The position numbers and the translations under genes were made by a program. Shown here piece by piece: positions 1 to 10,306 of a DNA stretch of 64,000 nt. Origin of the DNA: Zasmidium citrigriseum (Eukaryota > Ascomycota > Dothideomycetes > Mycosphaerellales > Mycosphaerellaceae); the NCBI GenBank assembly GCA_002786025.1, contig NHNW01000013.1:744001-808000 (forward strand), in the 5' to 3' direction. Numbering within the stretch: the first letter of the stretch is position 1; each line of letters begins with the position of its first letter. The notes beneath the pieces were generated by a model that saw nothing but the letters and a program-made list of their open reading frames with translations, was not told where the DNA came from and ran no database searches.

Positions 1-534
1 CGGTGGCAGCAAGACATGCAGACAGGGTCATTGGCTGCGTCTGCATCGGACCAGTGAACCCGTCCAGTGTGAAGCCAGAGATGTTTACATCGAGAATTGA
101 GACCGTGTTGAAAGGTACGCATTCCGATGAAATTGAAGCATTGTCATGCTGACCAGTCTGCAGACGGCATGGACCCAATGGCAAACACGGTACCGAAGGC
201 CGCCACAAATGCGAAGAGCACGCCAGTACAGCGAGCAATGATCCGCGAGCTCATCATCGGCCAGGATCCAAAGTCATACGCTTCTCACTGTGACGTGATC
301 CTAAACATGAAAGATCCAGGCTTCTCATCTATCAAGACTCCGGTCGTCATTCTTGCTGGAGACGAGGACCAATCTGCTCCAATGGCCGGTTGCGAGTACA
401 TTCACCAGCACCTTGGAAGTTCAGTGAAGGAGTTGAAGGTCCTCAAGGGCGTGGGCCATTGGCATTGCATTGAGGCTGGGGACCGGGTTGCTGAAGAGAT
501 AAAAGCATTTGCTTCCAAGGCTGTAGCAGCGTAG
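1..534 (+). CDS. alpha/beta hydrolase, 3' part (gene starts before the window)
   Basis: Open in frame 3 from position 3, spliced over an intron at 115-163 (donor GTACGC, branch tgctgac, acceptor tctgcag), then open to the stop at 532-534. The visible part covers the segment after the nucleophile elbow (residues like HADRVIGCVCIGPVN) and the end of the fold: strand VVILAGDEDQ carries the likely acid (Asp) and GVGHWHCIE the catalytic His. This is the layout of small alpha/beta hydrolases of the 3-oxoadipate enol-lactonase type. The GxSxG serine lies upstream of the window, so activity and substrate cannot be judged. The stop is 34 bp from the stop of the convergent HAUS1-like gene. Confidence 0.8.
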
Positions 535-568
535 ACAGTATGCGGCGCCAGCTTGAGACTGACATACT

Positions 569-1474
569 TCACGTCGCCATATTCTCAAAAAGTGTGTCGC
601 GTTTGTTTGTGAGTTGACGGAGCTCTGCCCGTGCCTCCTCCAGCTTGCGTCGAGCTGCTCGTGGTTCAGTCGGCAAATCTTGGAATGCCTTGAGATTCGC
701 TTCGAGGCTCGCAAGCTGACTCCGCAGCCTCGCAACGTCTTCTGACTTCTGATGTACAGTCTGAATGCTGCTTGCACTAGACGATGGTCGTGTGGCGCTC
801 AGTCGTTCCTCGTATTCAGCGATCTTTGCCTTCAGCTGTTTCGCTGATTTCGCCCATTCGACAGTGGTGTCAGACACATCACTTGGCGGCTGAAATTGGT
901 CGCTCTTCAGTTCTGCGAGTAGCTTCTCGATCTGGGCCTGCTCTGCTTTCAGGGAATTCAGCTGGCTCTCCGTGCGCTGTAGTTGCTCCTTCATCTCGAA
1001 CTCAGTAGAAGTGAGATCTACGATCTTCTTTCCGACATGCAATACATCAGAGTTTGAGCAGTCCAGAGACACGATGACCTCTGCGAGAGTGTCAAAGTGC
1101 GTTTCATTCACCAGTTCGCTTTGCATGGCGTGGAGGACCTCATGATTGATGACGCCGCGTGGTCGAGAGAGTGCTTGAAGGGCAGTCTTTTCGATGCGGT
1201 CAACTTGAGCTCTCTGTTCGTCGGCGCTCTCGTTCAGGTTGGCGAGAGTCAAGAGGACCTGCAGTGTCTCTTCGTTTCTTTCGAAGTTCGGGATGCGGGA
1301 GCCATATCGTCTCGAGAGCCATGAGTCCACGACCGCCCAGTCTTTGGCACGAGCTTGAACGGCGCGCGCCTTGGAGGGCGAGAAAAGCGCGTCTGCCGTC
1401 CAGTCTGAGTCCATGTTGATGAGTTGAAATGGATTGTTGTTGGAGCGCGTCTCGAATTCAGGAACGACCGACAT
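569..1474 (-). CDS. HAUS1: HAUS augmin-like complex subunit 1
   Basis: Single-exon 301-residue protein. Residues about 45-75 (VDSWLSRRYG, IPNFERNEETL) match the N-terminal signature of HAUS1 (human: short helix, Ile-Pro, acidic-Asn-x-x-Thr, then a long helix). Most of the remainder is heptad-rich coiled coil (about 90-140 and 160-290). In known biology augmin recruits gamma-tubulin to existing microtubules to branch spindles; fungal copies are divergent and often annotated hypothetical. The assignment rests on the N-terminal motif plus coiled-coil architecture and length close to the family (about 280-300). Start chosen as the first ATG of the frame. Convergent with the hydrolase gene on the left. 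Confidence 0.68.
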   Translation of the reverse strand: MSVVPEFETRSNNNPFQLINMDSDWTADALFSPSKARAVQARAKDWAVVDSWLSRRYGSRIPNFERNEETLQVLLTLANLNESADEQRAQVDRIEKTALQALSRPRGVINHEVLHAMQSELVNETHFDTLAEVIVSLDCSNSDVLHVGKKIVDLTSTEFEMKEQLQRTESQLNSLKAEQAQIEKLLAELKSDQFQPPSDVSDTTVEWAKSAKQLKAKIAEYEERLSATRPSSSASSIQTVHQKSEDVARLRSQLASLEANLKAFQDLPTEPRAARRKLEEARAELRQLTNKRDTLFENMAT

Positions 1475-2228
1475 TTAAGGTTTGGCATGCATCGGGCCGT
1501 TTTTAGCTCCGGATAGACCCGAGAGCGCTCCTTCTCTTCTCTGCGCGAGCTGTGGACTCCCTTCTCCCACACAACTTCTGGACTCATATCATCCGATGCG
1601 CCTGCAGATATCTGAATCGCGATGTGTCGTCACCGATCGAGAGATGACGCTCCATCAGCTGTTCAACGCTGATCGTCCTGGTTGGGCCGTACCGCCAATG
1701 CAGCCACATGCGCCCGAACGCCTGCAGCTGTCGAACACTCCAAACTCTCGGGTCGACGAGAAGACCATTCTACCATCAGTATCTGGACAACTTCCTCAAG
1801 TGGCCCAGTTTCCTGCCTTCTTTTCACTTGTATGAAGGCGCTTTGCAACTCTTTTGAACAGTCCACTTCGGTTGCATTCACCGCTTCGCATCACCTCGTC
1901 TTCATCACAGCCATGTCTCTGATGCGAGTCAGCGGCAGGCACATGAGCGTGAAAATCGGGCCCCTCGAGTCATGAACTATGTGTTATGCATACAGAACGA
2001 CCATCGCGTTGGCCGATTTAGGAACATGCCATTCCAAAAGCCGTGAGCCCCATATGTCACTCGCAGGGAAGTATTGTCTGGAAGAGCTCTCTTGACTCAT
2101 GTTACGTATATGTCTATAGCACTGCTGATATACCTCCACGCTGGTTGATAGGAACGCGAAGTACTTCAAAGTGGCCGCGATGCTGTCGTGCTTGCTTCCT
2201 TCTTCGCGGGCTGGCACTGCGAGCAGCA
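1475..2228. other. divergent intergenic region HAUS1 / CFEM membrane protein
   Basis: About 750 bp between two divergently transcribed genes. Short open frames here lack introns, family resemblance or coherent codon use. No convincing TATA box or repeat was seen; it presumably carries both promoters. Confidence 0.5.
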
Positions 2229-4094
2229 ATGCGGTCTTCAACAGGCCTGGCAGTCTTTGCACTTCTCTGCACAACTCAAGCGGCGGCGAACTTTGTCAAT
2301 CAAACCTTGCTGGATGAGTTGCCAATATGTGTAGTGAGTTGATATCCTGCTCAGACGAAGGGGACTTTGCTAACTTGGGCTTCGAAGAAAACATGCTCGG
2401 CCAAAGTACTGCCCATGTACAGTTGCACGCCCGAGGAATCATGCTTTTGCGAAAATGACCGGGTCGAAAGCTCCATGTCGGCGTGTCTTGTGGATTCTGG
2501 TTGCTCTTTCGATGAGCAACTAGCAGCAATGAGATTCCAGGCGGAGACCTGTGGCCAACGAACTCGAGACAGAGGTCCATTACTGAGCGGTGTTACTTAC
2601 ACGCTGTTTGGGGTAGCCACAGTCTTTACGCTTGCTAGAGCGGGTTCCCGCTGGCCGAGGCTCGGAGGCGCTGGGTTTGGCTGGGACGACTACACAGCGT
2701 TCGTTTCCTACGCTCTGCTTATCGGAATGACTGCTGGTGACTGGTTCGCCATCCACTACGGCAAAGGACGCTACATCTATACTCTTTCGGCTGATTCAGT
2801 CAGCCTCTTTCTGATGGTAGGCACGTCTTCCCCACATGTTTCAATCCACATGACTGACTATCAAAATGACAGTGGTTCTACATCTGCAACATCTTCTACA
2901 GTGTGGCCATCTTTCTCACCAAAATCTCACTGGTATTATTGTATCTGCGAATATGGGCTCAAGCCAAAGACGAGACTTCGAGATTTACTGGATTTTGCCT
3001 ACTCACTCTTTTCGGTCTGGTCGCCACGATGATCTCGTTTACTATTGTTTGCATTGCTCAATGCATACCAGTGTCATACATCTGGACATTCATCACTGGA
3101 GGCACTGGAACTTGCATCGATCGTACGAGCTGGGTCTGGGCTCTCTCTGGTGTTGAAATCGGTTGGGACTTGATCGTGATCCTGCTGCCCATACCAAAAC
3201 TATTGACACTGAAAATCTCCAACCAGAGAAAGATTGGGTACGTCCAAGCCACGTAATAGAGTCCCACTTGCTGACAATTGCAGAATCTGCCTCGTCTTTC
3301 TGGTCGGTCTGGTAGTGACGATCTGCTCCTTTGTTCGACTCAAATACATATCTGGCTTCACCACACACAAGAACTTCACCTATTTCTACAGCTACATCGG
3401 GCTTTGGAGCAGCATCGAGGCCTATCTCTCACAAGTCTGCTGCTGCATGCCTGCGATGGCAGGCTTCGTGCGCAGGACTTGGAGCTACCTCCACAAATCT
3501 CAGGACAGAAGTACTTCTAGCTCGCCTACACCAGGTGCAACCGTGGTAGCAGGGACGCAGTTTGACATGTTCGATCTCCCGTCGTCTCCGCGCGATACAG
3601 AGGACATTGAGAAAGTCAGCACCAGTAAAGAGAGTTCTTCCTATCGATCACAGGACAGCGCCCCCTCGCCAGTGATCCCGCTGCAACCCGGACAACGCAG
3701 TTCATCCACTCCTTCGCCTCCACCAAAGCACCCTTCGAGAGCCTTTGTCACAACTCATCACGACATCAGCGGACGCAGCGGCACGCCTGACATCCTCTAC
3801 CACGATCACTTCAACGACGTCCGCCTGGAGGTGACCGATCCTCCCGAATCGCCAATTCGAGCTCAGCTACGGTATGTCGACCGACATCAGAACTACCACG
3901 ATGTCGAGCTGCAAGGCGAGTACCGTCGACCTTCGACTCCGTATCGATCATCTTCGTCTCGTCCGCCTTCGAGACGAGCTATGAGGTCGTTTCCCAGGGC
4001 TGTGAACAGTCCGGACCTTGTGCCTTTTGCGAAGGCGAAGCCGTCGTGGGATACGTTGAACGAGGAGCATGAGGGAGTGCCCGTGGCTGCGTGA
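2229..4094 (+). CDS. CFEM-domain, PTH11-like rhodopsin-type seven-span membrane protein
   Basis: Four exons: 2229-2333, 2388-2816, 2873-3237, 3284-4094 (569 residues). Introns of 54, 56 and 46 nt begin GTGAGT, GTAGGC, GTACGT. Order: signal peptide (1 to about 20, cleavage near TQAAA), CFEM domain (about 30-95) with eight cysteines starting LPIC-x3-C after splicing, then the fungal rhodopsin/PTH11 fold with seven hydrophobic spans (typical TRAGSRWPRLG-like, GWDDYTAF, FYICNIFYS, KISLVLLYLRIW, CIDRTSWVW, WDLIVILLPIPKL signatures), and a 200-residue Ser/Pro-rich cytoplasmic tail. Such proteins are cell-surface receptors in filamentous fungi; Magnaporthe PTH11 is the described relative that senses host surface. 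Ligand unknown. The start is fixed by the signal peptide and the CFEM spacing. Confidence 0.85.
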
Positions 4095-4530
4095 TCTTCA
4101 CGTTGAATCAATGATGCTGTATATAATGAACTCGCTGAAGTCGTTCCATCTGTATTTACCGGTTTCTTTACTAGTAAATCTACTAGTATGTAAAGTAACA
4201 TTCCTTAGCGTCCTAACCATCCTGGCCAATGAAAGACTGTGCATGGCGAACGACGCAATGCTACTCTATGAAATGCTCTCGTGAAAGAATGATCAATCTC
4301 GTAGCACTTGTACTAGTAAATTTACTAGTAGATTCACTAGTAGCCAGAGTGACATTCCTTAGCGTCTCGGTTATGGAAGCCAATCAAATTCGGCACATAA
4401 ATGACTAAGCAGCTCGCGTCAACTTCACTTCTTGACGTCTTCTGTTCCATTCACATCACAACATCTGAATTGGACCTCTGTCGCATCCGCCTCGACGGCA
4501 CACTTCTTGGACCAGCTCTGATGAGGAATC
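4095..4530. other. SKI3 upstream region with duplicated ACTAGT palindromes
   Basis: Intergenic stretch holding two related blocks. Each has the 20-bp near-palindrome TACTAGTAAAT(C/T)TACTAGTA (4169-4188 and 4311-4330), followed by GT(A/G)ACATTCCTTAGCGTC (4195-4212 and 4349-4366); the second block has an extra ACTAGTAG. No coding sequence seen. Confidence 0.6.
4169..4366. repeat. two-copy palindrome-containing repeat
   Basis: Copy 1 is 4169-4212 and copy 2 is 4311-4366. They share a self-complementary core (ACTAGTAAATNTACTAGT) and an 18-bp tail with one difference; copy 2 has 12 extra bases between core and tail. Could be a duplicated regulatory site of SKI3 or a trace of a small mobile palindrome. 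Confidence 0.6.
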
Positions 4531-7500
4531 ATGTCGGCCAAAGCTGCCTTGAAGGCAGCGAAAACAGCGTTGGACAATCAAGAATATGACACAGCCATCG
4601 AGAAGGCGCAATCAGTCTTGTCCTCCGACCCACAGAACCACTTTGCAAAACTCTTTCTTGGCCGAGCTCTGGAGAAGCAGGGCAAATTCGATGAAGCGGC
4701 ACAGTCATACCGATCGGCGGCGAATGCGAAAGCAGATGATTCTCAGGCCTGGCTTGGACTTTGCAGTGTGTACGAGGCGCAGGGTGGCAAGCGGCTTGAT
4801 GAGTATCGAGAAGCGGCGCTGAAAGTCGCTGAGATCTACGCTGCTGCTGATGATCGGCATCGCTGCCAGACTACGATTGATAAGCTTATCTCTTTCACCA
4901 AGCAGAACGGGGATCAAACGCAGTACAAGAAAGTTCTGGAAATTCTGCTTCCGGGCAGTTCTATCTATGACTTCTTGGAGGGACGTATACCTCATCCATC
5001 AAATACTTACATGCGACTTGCGGAGATCACCGAAGCGGAGGAGTCACAGCGAATCTCGAGAGAAATCAGCGAACGGCGGACGAGAATAGGTGCTCGAGTA
5101 GGACAGGTCACCCTGGACGTCAAGCGGGAAGTATTTGGCAGCAGCAATCTCGAAGAGCTCTATCAGCAGATCATCAATTGGTCGAGCGATGATGAGATCC
5201 GTCGGCAATATGAGGAGAAGTTTCTCACCCGAGCTTACGATGTCCTCATTGTCCTGCCAGCAGAGCAAAAGGGCTCAAAGCTTGATGAGGTGCTGACTCT
5301 CGCAGAAGGCATGGTGATCATTCATCATCCTTTTCAAAAAGCTTGGGACTTGGTACTGGAAACGAGAGACATGGACGATTTGAGGGAACTTGACGCGAAC
5401 ATTCTTCGAGAATACGTCGCATCATTCCCTGAAAGCGGGCTTGGACGTGTGCTTAAGGGGTGGCTGAGCAGTGGTCTATCTCCATTCCCACAACCGGAGA
5501 AATCCGATGAAGATGACGAGCCGCCGGAGGACTTGAGTCCTGAAGATCGGCTGCTTCTTCTGACTGAAGGCATTCAAGACGCTGAAGACTCGCCCTTCGC
5601 TCATCGACTGGTCGGCGACTACTACTTACATCTCGAGGAGCATGCGAGCGCAGCGGAAACAGCCAGAGCAGGAATGAAAGCTGTTCAGGTGCAATCTGGC
5701 CGTCTCGGAATGACCTTTCAGAACACGAAAGACGCTTTGAACTCTGTGCTAGGTACAGCACTGGTCCATCACCAAGCGCCCAGGAATCACCCGGAAGCCA
5801 AGAGACTCTTTGAGGACATTCTGCAGCGCAAACCAAAGTTCACTCCTGGATTGATCGGCCTGGGACTGATCTTCGAAGAGACTGAAGACTATCAAGATGC
5901 TGTTGACTTCTTCGAGAGGGCAATGCAAGAAGATATGGGCAATGTGCGAGTAGGAACGGAGCTGGCTTGGTGTAGGGCACAGAGCGGCGACTATTCCCTC
6001 GCAATCAAGGAGCTTGAAGACTTCCTCCAACTCATCAAGGCTGATGATCCACGGAACAGAGACCTACGAGCTCAAACACTGTACCGAATAGGTATATGTC
6101 TTTGGGAGACGGACAAGACGAAGGCCGCTCGCAGAGACCGCAATGGAGCCTACGGGTACTTTCTGCAGGCAATCAAGACCAATATCAACTTTGCGCCGGC
6201 ATACACAAGCTTGGGATACTACTATGCGGATTATGCCAAGGATAAGAAGAGAGCCCGCCAGTGCTTCCAGAAAGCATTCGAGTTGTCTTCTGCGGAAGTC
6301 GAAGCAGCAGAGCGTCTTGCTCGTTCCTTTGCTGACCAAGGCGACTGGGATATCGTAGAAGTCATCTCTCAGCGCGTGGTCGACTCAGGCCGAGCGAGAC
6401 CACCTCCAGGCTCCAAGAAGAAGGGAATCAGTTGGCCTTTCTCTGCGCTTGGGGTGGTCCAAATGAACAAGCAAGAGTACCAGCAAGCAATTGTCTCCTT
6501 CTTGGCTGTTCTGCGGATCAGTCCCGAAGACTATCAATCCTACGTCGGCCTGGGCGAGAGCTATCATAACTCTGGGCGATACAATTCCGCGCTTCGAACC
6601 TTCAACTACGCCCTCGAGCCGCACGATGGTGTTTCGATGAAGGTTGCTGGCGAGACTTGGTTCGCCAAATACATGCTGGCGAATGTTCATCGTGAGCTTG
6701 GTGACTACGACGAAGCTACTGACGGTTTGAAGAAAGTTCTTGTGGAGCGGCCATCGGAGTTCGGCGTGCTCATGTCGCTCTTGCAGACGTACGTTGAGCA
6801 TGCTGGCCGATGTCTTGAGACCGGATTATACGGACAAGCTGTCGAGAACGCTAGTCATGCCATCGCCACAGCGACGAAGATCGCCAAAGACACTTCCACA
6901 GCCTTCAACCTCTGGAAGGCAGTTGGTGATGCTTGCTCGGTGTACTCCTGGGTGCAGAGCGCTGATTCAAACTTCCCAGCAGATGAAGTCGAAGCTTTGT
7001 TCGATACCTCAGCAGACGCTCAGATGTATAGCTTGCTCGCTGATGCCGACCAAGTCAACTTGGCCTCGATCAAAGATGACGCGAGTGGCCCACTGGCCAA
7101 GCCTCTTGTCTCTGCTATCTTGGCCTATAAGAGGGCCATACATTCCGCTTCTCACGACATTCATGCACAGGCTGTCGCCTGGTACAATTTGGGCTGGGCT
7201 GAGCAGCGAGCTCAGTCGTGCAGCGACGCAAAGCATAGCAAGAAGTACCAGACATCTGCCGTGCGATGTTTCAAGAGAGCCATTGAGCTCGAGTCCGGGA
7301 ACTACGAATTCTGGAACGCCCTAGGTGTGGTCACCACGACTCTGAACCCGAAAGTCGCACAGCATGCTTTCGTCCGCTCACTACACATCAATGAGCTGAA
7401 CGCCAAAGTCTGGGCCAACTTGGGAGTCTTGTACCTGCTCCAAAATGACAACGAACTTGCACATCAAGCTTTCGGTCGAGCGCAGAGTACAGACCCAACC

Positions 7501-8694
7501 TACGCCCACGCATGGCTCGGCGAAGGCCTCATCGCCCTCCTCATCGGCGACACCAAAGAAGCCCTGAACCACTTCACACACGCCTTCGAGATCTCTGACT
7601 CAGCCTCTCTAATCACAAAACGCCAATACGCCGTGTCCAGCTTCGACTATCTCCTGTCATCCTCATCGACCTCCAACGACCTCACCAAACTCATCCAACC
7701 CATCTTCGCCCTCGAACAACTCCGCACCCAAGCCCCCTCCGACCTCCCCTACCGGCACCTCTCCGCGCTCTTCCTCGAGCGAGTCGGAAATCACACCGAC
7801 GCAATCCCCATCCTCGAAGACCTCTGCTCCTCCGCAGAAGCAGACTACGAAGCGACCGAATCCCTCTCCTCCCTCGCCCGCTTCGCCCTCGCGAAATCCG
7901 ATCTCTCTCGAAATCAACTCGCCGCGACCCTCTTCGCCCCAGCAGCAGAAAACGCAGAAACAGCCCTCGACCTCTCTTCCGACGCCGATAGCAGCGGTCT
8001 GGACACAGAATCTCGACGCAAACTCCGTCTCTCGGCCCATTTAACCGCGGGTCTGGCACAGTACTACCTCAAACAGATGCCCGACAGCGTGAGCATGTTC
8101 AAAGCCGCTCTGCAGGAAAGCTCCAATGATCCAGACGTCGTGTGTTCACTAGTCCAAGTCCTCTGGGCCCAGGGCGGGAGCGAAGAAAAAAGCGTAGCTC
8201 GAGAACAGCTCTTCGAAGCCGTAGAGAAGAATCCCGACCACGTCGGCGCCGTGACTCTCCTCGGCGCCATCGTAGCTCTCGATAATGACAAGGACACTTC
8301 CTCCGCCGTGAAAGACGACCTCCTCACCCTCCGAACCAAAGACACCATCTCCCGGAAAGATCTCAACGGCATCGAATCCCTCCTCAACGCCCTCGCAGCT
8401 CTAGAAAGTGAAAACGCAGCGGTGACGGAAGCTCAGGCCGCGATTCTGCTCAAGCCCGATCATCCCCAGGGTTGGTCTGAGTTGGCGGAACTTTCGGGGG
8501 AGAAGTATGCGGCGGAGATGGCGCTCAAGACGGCGAAGCAGGCTGTACCTCCGCTGGGTGATATGGAAGCTGGGGAGTTGGCGAGGGCTTTTGCTGTAGT
8601 GGGGACTGTTGGCGATGCGCAGAGGGCTGTGTTTCTTGCGCCGTGGGAGGTTAGGGGGTGGGGTGCGCTGAAGGAGGCTGTTAGTAGCAATTGA
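4531..8694 (+). CDS. SKI3: Superkiller protein 3 (TPR scaffold of the Ski complex)
   Basis: Intronless 1387-residue protein made almost entirely of tetratricopeptide repeats. Clear units include residues about 5-110 (ALDNQEYDTAIEKAQ, HFAKLFLGRALEKQGKFDEA) and arrays around 350-700 and 860-1030. Ski3 is the structural arm of the Ski2-Ski3-Ski8 helicase complex, which feeds mRNA to the cytoplasmic exosome for 3'-5' decay and nonstop decay; human TTC37 is the homologue. Length, N-terminal repeat pair and spacing between the two TPR arms match the fungal family. The start ATG at 4531 directly precedes the first TPR helix. Codon use becomes very C-rich at third positions from about 7500 on, without any frame break. 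Confidence 0.9.
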   Translation: MSAKAALKAAKTALDNQEYDTAIEKAQSVLSSDPQNHFAKLFLGRALEKQGKFDEAAQSYRSAANAKADDSQAWLGLCSVYEAQGGKRLDEYREAALKVAEIYAAADDRHRCQTTIDKLISFTKQNGDQTQYKKVLEILLPGSSIYDFLEGRIPHPSNTYMRLAEITEAEESQRISREISERRTRIGARVGQVTLDVKREVFGSSNLEELYQQIINWSSDDEIRRQYEEKFLTRAYDVLIVLPAEQKGSKLDEVLTLAEGMVIIHHPFQKAWDLVLETRDMDDLRELDANILREYVASFPESGLGRVLKGWLSSGLSPFPQPEKSDEDDEPPEDLSPEDRLLLLTEGIQDAEDSPFAHRLVGDYYLHLEEHASAAETARAGMKAVQVQSGRLGMTFQNTKDALNSVLGTALVHHQAPRNHPEAKRLFEDILQRKPKFTPGLIGLGLIFEETEDYQDAVDFFERAMQEDMGNVRVGTELAWCRAQSGDYSLAIKELEDFLQLIKADDPRNRDLRAQTLYRIGICLWETDKTKAARRDRNGAYGYFLQAIKTNINFAPAYTSLGYYYADYAKDKKRARQCFQKAFELSSAEVEAAERLARSFADQGDWDIVEVISQRVVDSGRARPPPGSKKKGISWPFSALGVVQMNKQEYQQAIVSFLAVLRISPEDYQSYVGLGESYHNSGRYNSALRTFNYALEPHDGVSMKVAGETWFAKYMLANVHRELGDYDEATDGLKKVLVERPSEFGVLMSLLQTYVEHAGRCLETGLYGQAVENASHAIATATKIAKDTSTAFNLWKAVGDACSVYSWVQSADSNFPADEVEALFDTSADAQMYSLLADADQVNLASIKDDASGPLAKPLVSAILAYKRAIHSASHDIHAQAVAWYNLGWAEQRAQSCSDAKHSKKYQTSAVRCFKRAIELESGNYEFWNALGVVTTTLNPKVAQHAFVRSLHINELNAKVWANLGVLYLLQNDNELAHQAFGRAQSTDPTYAHAWLGEGLIALLIGDTKEALNHFTHAFEISDSASLITKRQYAVSSFDYLLSSSSTSNDLTKLIQPIFALEQLRTQAPSDLPYRHLSALFLERVGNHTDAIPILEDLCSSAEADYEATESLSSLARFALAKSDLSRNQLAATLFAPAAENAETALDLSSDADSSGLDTESRRKLRLSAHLTAGLAQYYLKQMPDSVSMFKAALQESSNDPDVVCSLVQVLWAQGGSEEKSVAREQLFEAVEKNPDHVGAVTLLGAIVALDNDKDTSSAVKDDLLTLRTKDTISRKDLNGIESLLNALAALESENAAVTEAQAAILLKPDHPQGWSELAELSGEKYAAEMALKTAKQAVPPLGDMEAGELARAFAVVGTVGDAQRAVFLAPWEVRGWGALKEAVSSN

Positions 8695-9045
8695 GCAGAG
8701 GAGTAAGGTAGATTAGACAACAAGAATAGCAAGCATGAAAGGAGTAAGGCAAAGATCACGCGCAAGAGATTTCAGTCGTTCGATCTATAGTGGAGATGCG
8801 ATTTCGTTGGTTGTATTTGAGATCTCTCTTTGCGGTGAATGTACACAGTGACGAAAGGAACCATCCCTTTGCAATCATACAATCGAGCAGCCGGGTTGAG
8901 CGCCGTGGTTCGCCTGCAAGTGAGGGCATTACGACATGACTTCTCCAGGCCTATTCAAGTCTCTCAGACGCGGCCTTCTCGTCTGCTCCTCATTCCTCGC
9001 ACTCTTCTCGCTTTGTCTTCCCTTCCTCTTTTGATTGTGATCTTC
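8695..9045. other. convergent 3' region of SKI3 and MAM33
   Basis: About 350 bp between two stop codons. AT-richer than the genes, as expected for two 3' untranslated regions; nothing else recognised. The long plus-strand frame at 8839-9717 is antisense to MAM33. Confidence 0.5.
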
Positions 9046-10028
9046 TTACTCAACAAACTCCTTAACCCTCCTCAACCAGCCAAGGTACTCCTTCTGCTCC
9101 TTGACATCAATGTAATCCGGCACAAATGTGGCCAACGCGGTGGTGATGCCCCGGTCGTTCAGGTAGTTCTCGAGGATCTGCTGGACGTCCTCGTCGAGCT
9201 GCTGGAATGGTGGGCCGGTGTAGAGAGTCTCGGGGTGGTTGCGCAGGAGCTCGGCGGCGTTGGAGGAGAGAGATTGTGGGAGCTGGATCAGGTGCTCGAT
9301 CATGATGTCGCCTTCGGAGGCCGTCAGGATGAACTTGAGGGAGCCCTTGGCGGGGCGCTGGACCAGGACGGAGACGCGGACGGGGAAGGCTGGGGTGCCG
9401 GCGGATTCGTCCTCCTAGACAACAGTCAGCCTTCTGTGAGCTTCAAATTGCTTTGTTTCGAACTGACCTCATCCCTGAATTCCTCGCGATCAGCAGGCGC
9501 AATGCTATCCTCAGGCGCAACCTTGAAGTTCTGGTTCGCAGTTCCACCCCGGTTCACTGCACCCTTGGTATTCGCGCCACCGCTCTGCACCTCCATGTCC
9601 TCCTCATCGCCCATAGCGCCATCCATCTCCTCGCTCCACTCATCCTGCGGGCTGTTGAACTCGGAAATGCTGAAGTGCACCGTGATCGTCTCGTCATCGT
9701 ATTTCCGCGTCAGGTAGACGTCCTGCTCGCCAGCCTTATCTTCGATCTGCCAGTCTGGGTTCTCGGCGAAGAAGGACTCGACGTTGGAGTCGGAGCCGGT
9801 CGTCGTCTCGGCCTCTTTCACTTCGAGCTGGATTTCGCTGTCGAGCTTGGCAGCGAGTTCTTGGCTGGCGGCGTCGAAGCGCGAGTGTGATGTGGAGAAG
9901 GCTGCGGTGATTCGGGGCGCTTGGTGGGTGATTCTTGATGTAATGGGTGAGGTGAATGCTGGACGGGTTGAGGTTGTGGCGAGGCGGGCGAAGCTCCGGG
10001 GAGCGCTGCGAATGAAGGTGCGCAGCAT
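9046..10028 (-). CDS. MAM33: Mitochondrial acidic matrix protein MAM33 (p32/gC1qR family)
   Basis: Two exons on the minus strand: 9468-10028 and 9046-9414, intron 9415-9467 (donor GTCAGT, branch ctgac, acceptor ctag); 309 residues. Residues 1 to about 45 are Arg/Ser/Thr-rich with few acids, a mitochondrial presequence. The mature part has the doughnut-trimer p32 fold pattern: an amphipathic N-terminal helix (SQELAAKLDSEIQLEVKEAE), beta strands (VYLTRKYDDETITVHFSIS), an acidic loop (EEMDGAMGDEEDME) and the C-terminal helices (LDEDVQQILENYLNDRGI, YLGWLRRVKEFVE). Family role: mitochondrial translation and oxidative phosphorylation support. Spliced phases fit and both halves match the family. Confidence 0.92.
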
Positions 10029-10306
10029 TTTGATTAAGCGGGTATCGAAAGCGAAGGGGTATCAAGCAATTGGTTGATGAAGAAAGGGAGGCAGACAACT
10101 GGATTGTATAGACTGGAAGATAGATGGATGGACGGACGTCGAGCGCTCCAAACTTTCACATGGACGGAGCTCCAGCGGCTCGGTCCGATGAAACCTTGGC
10201 TGTTGTCATCTTCACGCGCCTGATGAACCTTCGTCTCTTCTTCACCAACAACAGCGAAACACCGTAGGTGACATCTCGCAATCTCGATACTTTGCTATTA
10301 CACGAT

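Noticed and set aside
7663..8059. Two long minus-strand frames inside SKI3
   Set aside because: Gly/Arg-rich composition caused by the C-rich third positions of SKI3 codons; the plus strand has continuous TPR coding.
8839..9717. 292-residue plus-strand frame
   Set aside because: Antisense to both exons and the intron of MAM33, which has family resemblance and good splice sites.
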